DNA of 34,423 bases from Acidimicrobiaceae bacterium (GTDB lineage Bacteria; Actinomycetota; Acidimicrobiia; Acidimicrobiales; RAAP-2), in assembly GCA_947455165.1 (NCBI GenBank), contig CANGMP010000012.1, positions 1 through 34,423 on the forward strand. Reading direction: 5' to 3'. Of the stretch, positions 9,104 through 16,355 are shown one piece after another. Each line of letters starts with the position of its first letter. Position 1 is the stretch's first letter. A model generated the notes under the pieces. The model did no database searches. It saw only the letters and a list, made by a program, of their open reading frames with translations, and was not told the origin of the DNA. A program made the translations under genes and the position numbers.

Positions 9104-10560
9104 TAGTAGGCGCCGAGGCCTCGGAGCATGGCTCGCGGGGTGTCAAAGCAGATCTTGATATCCCACCACATGGACCAGGCCGAGACGTAGAGATAGTCGA
9201 GCTGTCGCAACTCTTCGGCCGTCAGGTTGTTGCGACCCGAAACCTGCCAGAGGCCGGTGATGCCGGGGCGCACGTCGAAGCGCCGGGCGTAGAAGGGGTC
9301 CTTGATGTCTGATTCAGAAACGATGAAGGGGCGGGGTCCTACGATGCTCATCGATCCGGTGAGCACGTTGATGAATTGAGGAATCTCGTCGACGCCAATC
9401 TTGCGGATGAATCCACCGACCTTGGTGCGACGGCTGGTCTCTTGCAGCTTGCCGCGACTGACAAAGAGCGGCGTGTTGGTCGATTCGTCACGAGGCTGTT
9501 CGGGTTCGCTGCGAGGGGCGACGTGCATGGTCCGAAACTTCAAGATGGTAAAGGGCTGACGGTTGCGACCTAGACGCTCCTGGTGGAAGAAGATTGGGCC
9601 GCGAGAGGTCGACTTAATCAAGACCGCGACGATCAAGGTGATCGGGAGGCTCGCAATCAACAAAACGAGTGCGACCACGATGTCAAAGAGTCTCTTCAAG
9701 AAGTGGTCGAGGCGGCTCACGTTGCGCGGGGCCAACTCCAAGAGGGGTAGGCCACTCATGTCGGTGAGTCGACTGCGCCATGAGATGACCTCGTACATAC
9801 GGGGCACCAGCGCCGTCTCAACGAGTTCAGTGGTTCGGCGATACCAGTACGCAATCTCGGGGGTCATAATGCTGATCGAACCGAAGATGACGCGGTCGAG
9901 GTTGTACTCCTCGGCGATTCGCTCAATCTCGCTGATGTGGCCAATGACGCCCTCGATATCGCTTTCATCAAGTGCGATGCGACCGTAGAGCGTGATGCCT
10001 CGCTGGAGGTGGAGGTGGGTGGCGATTCGCTGGAAGCTGCCTCCGTCGTCGAGGACGGCGATGCGAACGGGGCGTCGCGCCATGACGACACTGCGCAGCA
10101 CGGCTCGCGACATCGCAATGGTGAAGGTTGAAACCATGACGCCCAAAATCAGTTGGGTCGGTACCTGAATCTCCCACTGGGTGTAGTGGTGAGCAACGTA
10201 ACTCAGCGTCATTGCCAAGAAGCCACCGAGGCTGGCCGCCATGACGTACTCGCGGAAGGAGGAGAAGGCGTTCTGCGTAGGACTGCGTCGACTAATCCGA
10301 TACCCCGAGGTCAGCGCCATGGCGACGACGACGCCGATTGGAAACCACACCGCATGGCGAATGTTGTAGTCAAAGTGGTCGAGCCGGTTAAAGGCGTTGC
10401 GCGTCACCATGTTGAGCAGGAAAAGCCCGAGGATGAAACCGGCCCAGGCGCTTAGGTAGTCGGCCAGAATCAACGCGAGGGTGTAGCGGCGAGAGGTGAG
10501 TCCGCGTCGACGACGGTGGACTGGCGTAGCCAGATCGAAACCATCGGATGTAAATGACAC
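9103..10560 (-). CDS. Polyprenyl-phosphate glycosyl-1-phosphate transferase (WcaJ/WbaP type)
   Basis: This 485-residue membrane enzyme transfers a sugar-1-phosphate from a nucleotide sugar to polyprenyl phosphate, the first step of glycan assembly. The N-terminal third has four to five hydrophobic helices. The middle is a soluble Rossmann-like regulatory region. From about 290 the bacterial sugar transferase domain begins with LKRLFDIVVALVLLIASLP, followed by FTILKFRTM, DEIPQFINVLTGSMSIVGPRP (split by Gln-Phe) and GITGLWQVSGRN, all family hallmarks. It heads a two-gene operon. GTG is the only sensible start, and a TACAAT -10 box lies six bases upstream. Confidence 0.92.
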   Translation of the reverse strand: MSFTSDGFDLATPVHRRRRGLTSRRYTLALILADYLSAWAGFILGLFLLNMVTRNAFNRLDHFDYNIRHAVWFPIGVVVAMALTSGYRISRRSPTQNAFSSFREYVMAASLGGFLAMTLSYVAHHYTQWEIQVPTQLILGVMVSTFTIAMSRAVLRSVVMARRPVRIAVLDDGGSFQRIATHLHLQRGITLYGRIALDESDIEGVIGHISEIERIAEEYNLDRVIFGSISIMTPEIAYWYRRTTELVETALVPRMYEVISWRSRLTDMSGLPLLELAPRNVSRLDHFLKRLFDIVVALVLLIASLPITLIVAVLIKSTSRGPIFFHQERLGRNRQPFTILKFRTMHVAPRSEPEQPRDESTNTPLFVSRGKLQETSRRTKVGGFIRKIGVDEIPQFINVLTGSMSIVGPRPFIVSESDIKDPFYARRFDVRPGITGLWQVSGRNNLTAEELRQLDYLYVSAWSMWWDIKICFDTPRAMLRGLGAY

Positions 10561-10566
10561 AGGGAG

Positions 10567-10572
10567 ATTGTA
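10567..10572 (-). promoter_or_regulatory. -10 box for a leaderless glycosylphosphotransferase mRNA
   Basis: Read on the minus strand, TACAAT lies exactly six bases before the GTG at 10560. It differs from the TATAAT consensus at one base. That spacing would put transcription start on or next to the GTG, giving a leaderless message. There is no Shine-Dalgarno sequence in the 39-bp gap to fabI. No clear -35 hexamer is seen. Confidence 0.55.
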
Positions 10573-10599
10573 CGCACGGAGCGTGGTTTGGCCGTGGGT

Positions 10600-11379
10600 C
10601 TAACCCATGGCGTGGGCACCACCATCGACATAGATAATCGAGGCCGTGGTGCCACGAAGGAGTGGGGAGAGGATGGCGATTGTGGTGTCGTGCACGGCCG
10701 AGGCATCTCGGACGTCCCAGCCGAGGGGAGCACGGTCGGCCCAACTGTCTTCGAACTGTGAGAAACCGGGAATCGATCGGGCCGCCATGGTTCGAATTGG
10801 GCCCGCCGCGACCATGTTGACCCGTATCTTGTCGGGTCCCACCTCTCGCGCCAAGTAACGGCCAAGCGATTCGAGTCCGGCCTTGGCCACGCCCATCCAG
10901 TCGTACATCGGGTAGGCCCGAGTGGCGTCAAAGTCGAGTGCGACCACCGAGGCGCCACCGACGGCGGTGCTCTTTTGGAGGAGCGGACGGAAGGCCCCGA
11001 CGAGGGCGGCTAGCGAATACGTCGAGATGTGAAAGGCCGTAGCCACATCGGCAAACGGAGTAGCCAGCATGCCGTGGCCGAGGGCAGATTCGGGAGCGAA
11101 GCCAATCGCGTGGACGAGTCCATCGAGTCGACCGAACCGCTCGGTTAACGAAGCAGCCGCCGCTTGGATTTGGGCCTCATCGGTCACGTCGAGCTCGAGC
11201 ACCTCTTCGGTAATACCGAGCCGTTTGGCCATGCGCTTAGTAAGCGACATGCCGCGACCGGCGCCGGAAAGTAGGACTTCGGCGCCTTCGGCCAGTGCTC
11301 GCTCGGCAATTCCGTAGGCCAGGGAGTCATCCGTAAGGACGCCCGTAACGAGAATGCGGTGACCGGAGAGAATTCCCAC
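10600..11379 (-). CDS. fabI: Enoyl-[acyl-carrier-protein] reductase (NADH), InhA type
   Basis: Reduces trans-2-enoyl-ACP in the last step of each fatty-acid elongation cycle, in the cytosol. From the GTG at 11379 the protein is 259 residues, normal for FabI/InhA. It shows the nucleotide-binding start ILSGHRILVTGVLTDDSLAY, the catalytic pair Tyr159 and Lys166 in YDWMGVAKAG (Y-x6-K, one residue off InhA Tyr158/Lys165), then MVAAGPIRTMAA and the C-terminal YVDGGAHAMG, all very close to mycobacterial InhA. A longer frame to an ATG at 11442 would run into the divergent npdG gene and is rejected. The minus-strand -10 box TACGCT sits seven bases before the GTG, supporting this start. Confidence 0.92.
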   Translation of the reverse strand: MGILSGHRILVTGVLTDDSLAYGIAERALAEGAEVLLSGAGRGMSLTKRMAKRLGITEEVLELDVTDEAQIQAAAASLTERFGRLDGLVHAIGFAPESALGHGMLATPFADVATAFHISTYSLAALVGAFRPLLQKSTAVGGASVVALDFDATRAYPMYDWMGVAKAGLESLGRYLAREVGPDKIRVNMVAAGPIRTMAARSIPGFSQFEDSWADRAPLGWDVRDASAVHDTTIAILSPLLRGTTASIIYVDGGAHAMG

Positions 11380-11386
11380 GATGGTC

Positions 11387-11392
11387 AGCGTA
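11387..11392 (-). promoter_or_regulatory. -10 box for fabI
   Basis: Minus-strand TACGCT (TANNNT) lies seven bases before the GTG at 11379, giving a predicted leaderless transcript. The context GGTACGCTGACC closely resembles GGTAGGCTGACC in front of rel at 28015-28026. The expected -35 position falls on the opposing npdG -10 region. Confidence 0.5.
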
Positions 11393-11407
11393 CCCCTCGC
11401 TTTCCGG

Positions 11408-11413
11408 TTAACT
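11408..11413 (+). promoter_or_regulatory. Candidate -10 box for npdG-mshC
   Basis: TTAACT lies six bases before the GTG at 11420, with TAACTA overlapping it as an alternative hexamer. No good Shine-Dalgarno is present, so a leaderless message is likely. The element lies where the -35 of the divergent fabI promoter would be. Confidence 0.4.
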
Positions 11414-11419
11414 AGTGAG

Positions 11420-12067
11420 GTGAATAGTTCAATTGGCATCATTGGCGGAAGTGGACCGGCCGGTCGAGGATTGGCCGTTCGTTTGGCGAGCGCTGGCTAC
11501 AACGTCGTGCTCGGTTCACGCGAAGAGAGTCGCGCCGCCGAAGTTGCCGCCGCGCTCGTGTATCGCGGACAGGGTGAGATCTCGGGCGGGACCAACGAGA
11601 CCGCGGCGCAGGCCGACATCGTGATTGTCGCCACGCCCTGGGACTCGGCCGTCAGCACCGTTGTCCCGCTACGGAGTGCGCTGGCTGACAAGGTCGTTAT
11701 CTCGATGGTTAACGCCTTGCAGAAGCAGGGTCGAGAGCTGGTGCCCCTGGTACCGGCCCGCGGATCAATGGCCGGCGAGCTCGCCGCCGCACTACCGAAG
11801 TCCAAGGTGACCGGTGCGTACCATCACCTGCCCGCCGCCGACATGGAAAACCTCGACAGTGGCCTGGACGCCGATGTGATGGTGATTGGTGATGACGCTG
11901 ACGCCCGCCGTGTCACGGTGGAGCTGACTGACGCCATGGAAGGTCTGCGTGCTGTCGAAGTGGGCTCGCTCTCGCTCGCTGGTGCCGTGGAGAACTTCAC
12001 GGCGGTATGCATCACGACGAATATTCGCCACAAGGCCCACACGTACGTCAAGCTCGCTGGTCTCTAA
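11420..12067 (+). CDS. npdG: NADPH-dependent F420 reductase (Fno/NpdG-like)
   Basis: A 215-residue Rossmann protein. It starts SSIGIIGGSGPAGRGLAVRL, the dinucleotide-binding glycine motif, followed by GSREESRAAEVA, an NADP-phosphate-binding type of loop. It then has IVIVATPWDSAV and VVISMVNALQ, the usual features of F420H2:NADP oxidoreductases. The family moves hydride between coenzyme F420 and NADP, so the cell probably makes F420. I chose GTG 11420 over ATG 11381 because homology begins there and a -10-like box precedes it. mshC follows after two bases, so the pair is likely co-transcribed. Substrate is assigned from the family only. Confidence 0.8.
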   Translation: MNSSIGIIGGSGPAGRGLAVRLASAGYNVVLGSREESRAAEVAAALVYRGQGEISGGTNETAAQADIVIVATPWDSAVSTVVPLRSALADKVVISMVNALQKQGRELVPLVPARGSMAGELAAALPKSKVTGAYHHLPAADMENLDSGLDADVMVIGDDADARRVTVELTDAMEGLRAVEVGSLSLAGAVENFTAVCITTNIRHKAHTYVKLAGL

Positions 12068-12069
12068 CC

Positions 12070-13191
12070 ATGCAGTTGTACGACACCGCACGCGGCGACA
12101 TCTTCCCAATGGAAACGGGCCCAATTGTCACTCTGTACTCCTGCGGCATTACGCCGTACGACGCTGCGCACCTCGGCCACGCCTTTGTTTATTTGACCTT
12201 TGACGTCTTGCAGCGACGCCTACGAGACGAGGGTCTCGAAACTCGCTGTGTTCGAAATGTGACCGACGTTGATGACGACATCTTGCGCAAGGCCCGCGAA
12301 GTAGGTGTTCACTACCTCGACCTCGCGGCTCGCGAGATGGCCAAATTCGACCGCGACATGGCCATCTTGAACCTCTTGCCCGTCTACTCCGAACCTCGGG
12401 CGACCGGAGCGATTCCCGAGATCCTCTCGGTGATTCAGCAGACCTTCGACAAGGGTCTGGCCTACGAAGTCGATGGCTATGTCTACTTTGAGGTCGATAA
12501 GTTCCCTCGGTTCGGCCAGGTGTCTCACGAATCACGCGTAGACATGGTCACGTTGGCCGGCATTCACGGTGGTCGACCCGATGACCCCCGCAAGCGCAAC
12601 CCGCTCGACTTTGTGCTGTGGCAGCCGTCGCTGCCCGACGAGCCGGCCTGGGATTCGCTCTGGGGACCGGGTCGCCCGGGTTGGCACATCGAGTGCTCCG
12701 CCCTCGCGCTGCGTGACCTCGGCGAGACCCTTGACGTACACGGCGGTGGTCGTGACCTCGCCTTCCCGCACCACGAATGCGAGGCCGCTCAGAGCGAGAC
12801 GGTGACGGGTGCACCCTTCGTGAAGCACTGGCTGCACGTGGGTCTCGTTGGTCTTGACGGTACCAAGATGTCGAAATCACTGGGCAACCTCGTCTTCGTG
12901 AGCGAACTGGCCAAGGAAGCCGAGCCGGCCGCAATTCGACTGGCGCTCTTGGCTCACCACTACCGGCACGACTGGGAGTGGCACGCCGACGATCTGTCGC
13001 GAGGTGTTTCGCGACTCAACACTTGGCGTTCAACCCAGACTGGTCTGTTGGGCGACGAACTGCTCGACGCGGTGCGAGCCCACCTTGATAATGACCTCGA
13101 CACACCCAGTGCGCTGCGAGCAATCGACGAAGCCGCCCAGTCCGGTGTGAACGTCACCTCGGCGGCGAGTCTGCTCGGCATTACGCTGTAG
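12070..13191 (+). CDS. mshC: L-cysteine:1D-myo-inositol 2-amino-2-deoxy-alpha-D-glucopyranoside ligase
   Basis: Joins cysteine to GlcN-inositol with ATP in mycothiol synthesis. The protein is a 373-residue relative of cysteinyl-tRNA synthetase but matches MshC. It has CGITPYD (Cys25, zinc ligand), where CysRS usually has CGPTVYD. It has the HIGH-like HLGHA, GPGRPGWHIECSALAL, FPHHECE and GTKMSKSLGNLVFVS, then the MshC-like AIRLALLAHHYRHDW and a short ending LLGITL with no long tRNA-binding C-terminal domain. CysRS is normally about 460 residues. An in-frame ATG at 12007 lies inside npdG and is rejected. A misassigned CysRS is the main alternative. thrS follows after 5 bp. Confidence 0.85.
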   Translation: MQLYDTARGDIFPMETGPIVTLYSCGITPYDAAHLGHAFVYLTFDVLQRRLRDEGLETRCVRNVTDVDDDILRKAREVGVHYLDLAAREMAKFDRDMAILNLLPVYSEPRATGAIPEILSVIQQTFDKGLAYEVDGYVYFEVDKFPRFGQVSHESRVDMVTLAGIHGGRPDDPRKRNPLDFVLWQPSLPDEPAWDSLWGPGRPGWHIECSALALRDLGETLDVHGGGRDLAFPHHECEAAQSETVTGAPFVKHWLHVGLVGLDGTKMSKSLGNLVFVSELAKEAEPAAIRLALLAHHYRHDWEWHADDLSRGVSRLNTWRSTQTGLLGDELLDAVRAHLDNDLDTPSALRAIDEAAQSGVNVTSAASLLGITL

Positions 13192-13196
13192 AGGTC

Positions 13197-15176
13197 ATGT
13201 CGACCATTCAAATCACCCTGCCCGACGGCTCTACTCGCGACCTCGAAAGTGGCGCGACGGGCCTCGACCTCGCAACTTCGATTGGCTCACGCCTCGCTAA
13301 GGCCGCGCTGGCCACGGTGGTCGACGGCGCGATGACGGACCTTTCGACCCCTCTGCCCAGCGGTTCGACAGTGGCCATCGTTACCGAAGGCACGCCCGAA
13401 GGTCGCGAAGTTCTGCGCCACAGCACCGCGCACGTCATGGCGCAAGCCGTGACCCGGCTCTGGCCCGGTGCCCACTTTGCCATCGGACCGGCTATCGCGG
13501 ACGGTTTCTACTACGACTTTGATTTGCCGAACGGCGCTCGATTCACCGACGGTGACATGGAGCGCATCGAGGCTGAGATGCGCGCCATCGTGAAGGAGAA
13601 CCAACCCTTCGTTCGCTCCGAGCACAGCTTTGACGAGGGTCTCGCGCTCTTTGCCGACCAGCCCTTCAAGGTTGAAATCATCAAGTCGGTTCAAGAGGGG
13701 TCTCGCGAAGACCTCGACGAAGTGGGCAGTGCCTCATCGGTGTCGGCCTATCGCAACACCGACTCATTCGTCGACCTGTGTCGTGGTCCCCACGTGCCGT
13801 CGACGGGTCGACTCGGGCACTTCAAGTTGATGCGAGTTGCCGGTGCGTACTGGCGCGGTGACGAGAAGCGTCCGCAGCTCCAGCGTGTCTACGGCACTGC
13901 GTGGGAGAGCAAAACGGCACTTGAAGAGCACATCACTCGCCTCGAAGAGGCTGAAAAGCGTGACCACCGAAAGCTGGGTAAGGAGCTGGACCTCTTTAGC
14001 TTTCCCACTGTCCTCGGGCCGGGTCTTTCCGTCTTTCACCCCAAGGGTGGAACCATTCGTCGTCTGATTGAGGACTACTCCCGTCAACGTCACGTCGAAG
14101 ACGGATACGAATTCGTGAACTCACCCCACATCACTAAGGGTGAACTCTTTGAGACCTCGGGTCACCTCGAATGGTTTGCCGATGGCATGTACCCACCGAT
14201 GGAACTCGACGAGGGTCAGAAGTACTACCTCAAGCCCATGAACTGTCCGTTCCACCTGTTGATCTTCAACGCACGTCCTCGCAGTTTCCGCGAACTGCCG
14301 TTACGACTCTTTGAGTTCGGCACCGTCTATCGCTACGAGAAGTCGGGCGTAGTTCACGGCCTCACTCGAGTTCGCGGCTTCACCCAAGACGACGCCCACA
14401 TCCTCTGCACCAGGGAGCAGATGCACGACGAGCTCATTAGTTTGCTCAACTTCGTGCTCGACCTACTGCGCGACTTTGGTCTGAACGACTTCTATCTGGA
14501 GATTTCGACTCGACCACCAGAAAAGGCGGCCGGAACCCAAGAAGAGTGGGATGAGGCGGAGGCAACGTTGACCGCAGTGGCCCAAAGTCACGGTCTCGAG
14601 CTTGTGCTCGACGAAGGCGGCGGCGCCTTCTACGGTCCGAAGATTTCCGTGCAGGCCAAGGACGCCATCGGTCGAACCCACCAGATGTCGACGATTCAGC
14701 TCGACTTCCAACTGCCGCAACGTTTTGACTCGAGCTACATCGGTTCGGACAATCAGCGTCACCGCCCGATCATGATTCACCGAGCCCTCTTCGGCTCAAT
14801 TGAGCGCTTCATCGCAATCTTGATTGAGCACTACGCCGGCGCTTTGCCCACCTGGCTCGCCCCCGAACAGGTGCGCATCCTCAGCGTGCGTAACGACCAC
14901 GACGACTACGCCTGGGAGGTCGCCAAGACACTCAAGGCCAAGGGTGCCCGTGTTGTCGTGGACGAAGCGAGCGAGCCTCTCGGCGGACGTATTCGTCGTG
15001 CGAAGCTCGAAAAGATTCCGTACATCCTCGTCGTGGGTGATGACGACGTGCGCGAGCGTACGCTCGGCATCAACGCCCGCGGAAGCAACGACCCGGAGCG
15101 TGGCGTTGGGCTCGATGAGTTCGTCAACCGATTCGTCGACGAAGTTGCCTCACACGGCATGCCCGAAGGGCGTTAG
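13197..15176 (+). CDS. thrS: Threonyl-tRNA synthetase
   Basis: Charges tRNA(Thr) with threonine. The 659-residue protein has the full bacterial layout: TGS domain (1-60, ITLPDGSTRDLESGATGLDL), editing/second-additional domain with HSTAHVMAQAV near 80 and the YYDF region, class II catalytic core with MNCPFHLLIFNARPRSFREL (the Cys is a zinc ligand), the motif-2 region GTVYRYEKSGVVHGLTRVRG, and a C-terminal anticodon-binding domain from about 550. ATG start with weak TAGAGG upstream. It opens the thrS-HIT-pgsA-patA-pimA block known from mycobacteria. I see no T-box leader, since mshC ends only 5 bp before. Confidence 0.97.
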   Translation: MSTIQITLPDGSTRDLESGATGLDLATSIGSRLAKAALATVVDGAMTDLSTPLPSGSTVAIVTEGTPEGREVLRHSTAHVMAQAVTRLWPGAHFAIGPAIADGFYYDFDLPNGARFTDGDMERIEAEMRAIVKENQPFVRSEHSFDEGLALFADQPFKVEIIKSVQEGSREDLDEVGSASSVSAYRNTDSFVDLCRGPHVPSTGRLGHFKLMRVAGAYWRGDEKRPQLQRVYGTAWESKTALEEHITRLEEAEKRDHRKLGKELDLFSFPTVLGPGLSVFHPKGGTIRRLIEDYSRQRHVEDGYEFVNSPHITKGELFETSGHLEWFADGMYPPMELDEGQKYYLKPMNCPFHLLIFNARPRSFRELPLRLFEFGTVYRYEKSGVVHGLTRVRGFTQDDAHILCTREQMHDELISLLNFVLDLLRDFGLNDFYLEISTRPPEKAAGTQEEWDEAEATLTAVAQSHGLELVLDEGGGAFYGPKISVQAKDAIGRTHQMSTIQLDFQLPQRFDSSYIGSDNQRHRPIMIHRALFGSIERFIAILIEHYAGALPTWLAPEQVRILSVRNDHDDYAWEVAKTLKAKGARVVVDEASEPLGGRIRRAKLEKIPYILVVGDDDVRERTLGINARGSNDPERGVGLDEFVNRFVDEVASHGMPEGR

Positions 15177-15676
15177 TGCCACTCGATCGCCTGTCGGCCT
15201 CATGGCGTGAGCAGTACGTTCGTGAAGCCACCGCCAACGAGCGAACGGGCGACGTCAACGACTGTGTTTTCTGCGAACTCTTGGCTGATGGCGTCTCTAA
15301 CTCCACGGGCATCTTGGAAGTGACGTCATTCGCGTTTACAGTTCTGAATGCCTACCCCTACGGAAGTGGACACGTCTTGGTATTGCCAGTGCGCCACATT
15401 GCGTCGCTCGAGGAACTTTCTGACGAAGAAGCGACCGGCTACTTCGCACAGCTGCGCCGAACGGTGGCAGCGGTGAAGGCCGCCTACCAACCAGACGGGC
15501 TTAACGTCGGCTTCAACCTCGGGCGGGCGGCCGGCGCCGGAATTCCCCAACATCTGCACGGACACGTCCTGCCCCGCTGGAACGGTGACACCAACTTCAT
15601 GACCTCGCTTGGCGAAACTCGTGTTCTACCCGAGTCGCTCATCGAGACGTGGCGCAAGATCAGCGCAGCGCTGTAG
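15176..15676 (+). CDS. HIT-family nucleotide hydrolase/phosphorylase (Rv2613c-like)
   Basis: A 166-residue histidine-triad protein. The active site is QHLHGHVLPRW, with His126, His128 and His130. Residues before it (NVGFNLGRAAGAG) and after it (DTNFMTSLGETRVLP) match the mycobacterial HIT protein encoded next to thrS, described as a diadenosine polyphosphate phosphorylase. A Cys30-x2-Cys33 pair may bind metal. Its GTG start overlaps the thrS stop by one base, so translation is coupled. Whether the natural substrate is Ap4A cannot be told here. Confidence 0.88.
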   Translation: MPLDRLSASWREQYVREATANERTGDVNDCVFCELLADGVSNSTGILEVTSFAFTVLNAYPYGSGHVLVLPVRHIASLEELSDEEATGYFAQLRRTVAAVKAAYQPDGLNVGFNLGRAAGAGIPQHLHGHVLPRWNGDTNFMTSLGETRVLPESLIETWRKISAAL

Positions 15677-15702
15677 AGACCGATTTTTTCACCCTCGCTC
15701 GG

Positions 15703-15708
15703 TAGGCT
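15703..15708 (+). promoter_or_regulatory. Candidate promoter -10 box for the pgsA-patA-pimA operon
   Basis: TAGGCT lies in the 72-bp gap before pgsA and would start a transcript with a short leader holding the Shine-Dalgarno GGGAGG at 15739-15744. The hexamer sits within a small inverted repeat, GGTAG-GCTTA-CTACC at 15701-15715. That repeat could be an operator or coincidence. No convincing -35 is seen; a T6 run lies at 15684-15689. Confidence 0.4.
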
Positions 15709-15748
15709 TACTACCTAGTACGACTCGTTCCTAGACCCGGGAGGCAGC

Positions 15749-16351
15749 ATGTTTGACGGCAAGTTCCGCACTGCAGTTGATGCCCGCACGGCGCCGATTG
15801 GTCGAGCCCTCGTCAAGTTGGGTTTTTCAGCCGACGTCCTCACCGCCTCGGGGCTGGTCTTCGCTGGAGCCACTGGATGGGCTATCGCTACTGGCCGCCA
15901 CTGGTTAGCGGTCGTTTTGCTAACGCTGACCGGCGCACACGATCTCTTCGATGGTCCGGTGGCCAAGGCTTCGGCCAGTGCTTCGGTTCGCGGCAGTTTT
16001 TTTGACTCGGTGATGGACCGACTCTCAGACGCCTTCATTCTCGGCGGCGTCACCTACTACCTCGAAGCCCAGCACCACGGGCAGCTGGTGCTCTTGCCCT
16101 TTGCCATCATGACGAGCACCTTCATGATCTCCTACCAACGCTCCAAGGCCGAAAGCTTGGGCCTGGCCGCTAAGGGTGGACTCATGGAGCGGGCCGAGCG
16201 AATGATTCTGATGGGTGTCGCACTCCTTCACCACACCATCTTCATTCCCGTGCTGTGGCTACTGCTCGCACTCACGACGATGACGGCCTTCGGTCGTTTC
16301 TATCGCGTCTGGCAGGTTGCTTCGCAGACGCCCGTTAACGCGGAGAAGTAG
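15749..16351 (+). CDS. pgsA: CDP-alcohol phosphatidyltransferase, phosphatidylinositol phosphate synthase-like
   Basis: A 200-residue membrane enzyme with about six hydrophobic helices. It condenses CDP-diacylglycerol with an inositol phosphate, giving the lipid on which PIMs are built. The CDP-alcohol phosphotransferase motif spans residues 65-90: Asp65, Asp68, Gly69, Ala72, Gly82, Asp86 and Asp90 are all in place with correct spacing. The usual Arg after Ala72 is Lys73. A later MERAERM resembles the ERxER segment of actinobacterial PgsA1. ATG start with Shine-Dalgarno GGGAGG. The specific product is inferred from position between the HIT gene and the acyltransferase/pimA pair, the mycobacterial pgsA1 context. 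Confidence 0.85.
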   Translation: MFDGKFRTAVDARTAPIGRALVKLGFSADVLTASGLVFAGATGWAIATGRHWLAVVLLTLTGAHDLFDGPVAKASASASVRGSFFDSVMDRLSDAFILGGVTYYLEAQHHGQLVLLPFAIMTSTFMISYQRSKAESLGLAAKGGLMERAERMILMGVALLHHTIFIPVLWLLLALTTMTAFGRFYRVWQVASQTPVNAEK

Positions 16352-16355
16352 TTCC

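Noticed and set aside
11380..11442. N-terminal extension of fabI to ATG 11442
   Set aside because: It would overlap npdG and its promoter, and the InhA-like homology begins at GTG 11379 with a -10 box seven bases upstream.
12070..13191. Annotation of this gene as cysteinyl-tRNA synthetase
   Set aside because: CGITPYD, GPGRPGWHIEC, the LVFVS after KMSKS and the short C-terminus match MshC. A phylogeny with CysS from the same genome would confirm.
13192..13196. Possible T-box or other leader upstream of thrS
   Set aside because: Only 5 bp separate mshC from thrS, so there is no room for one.
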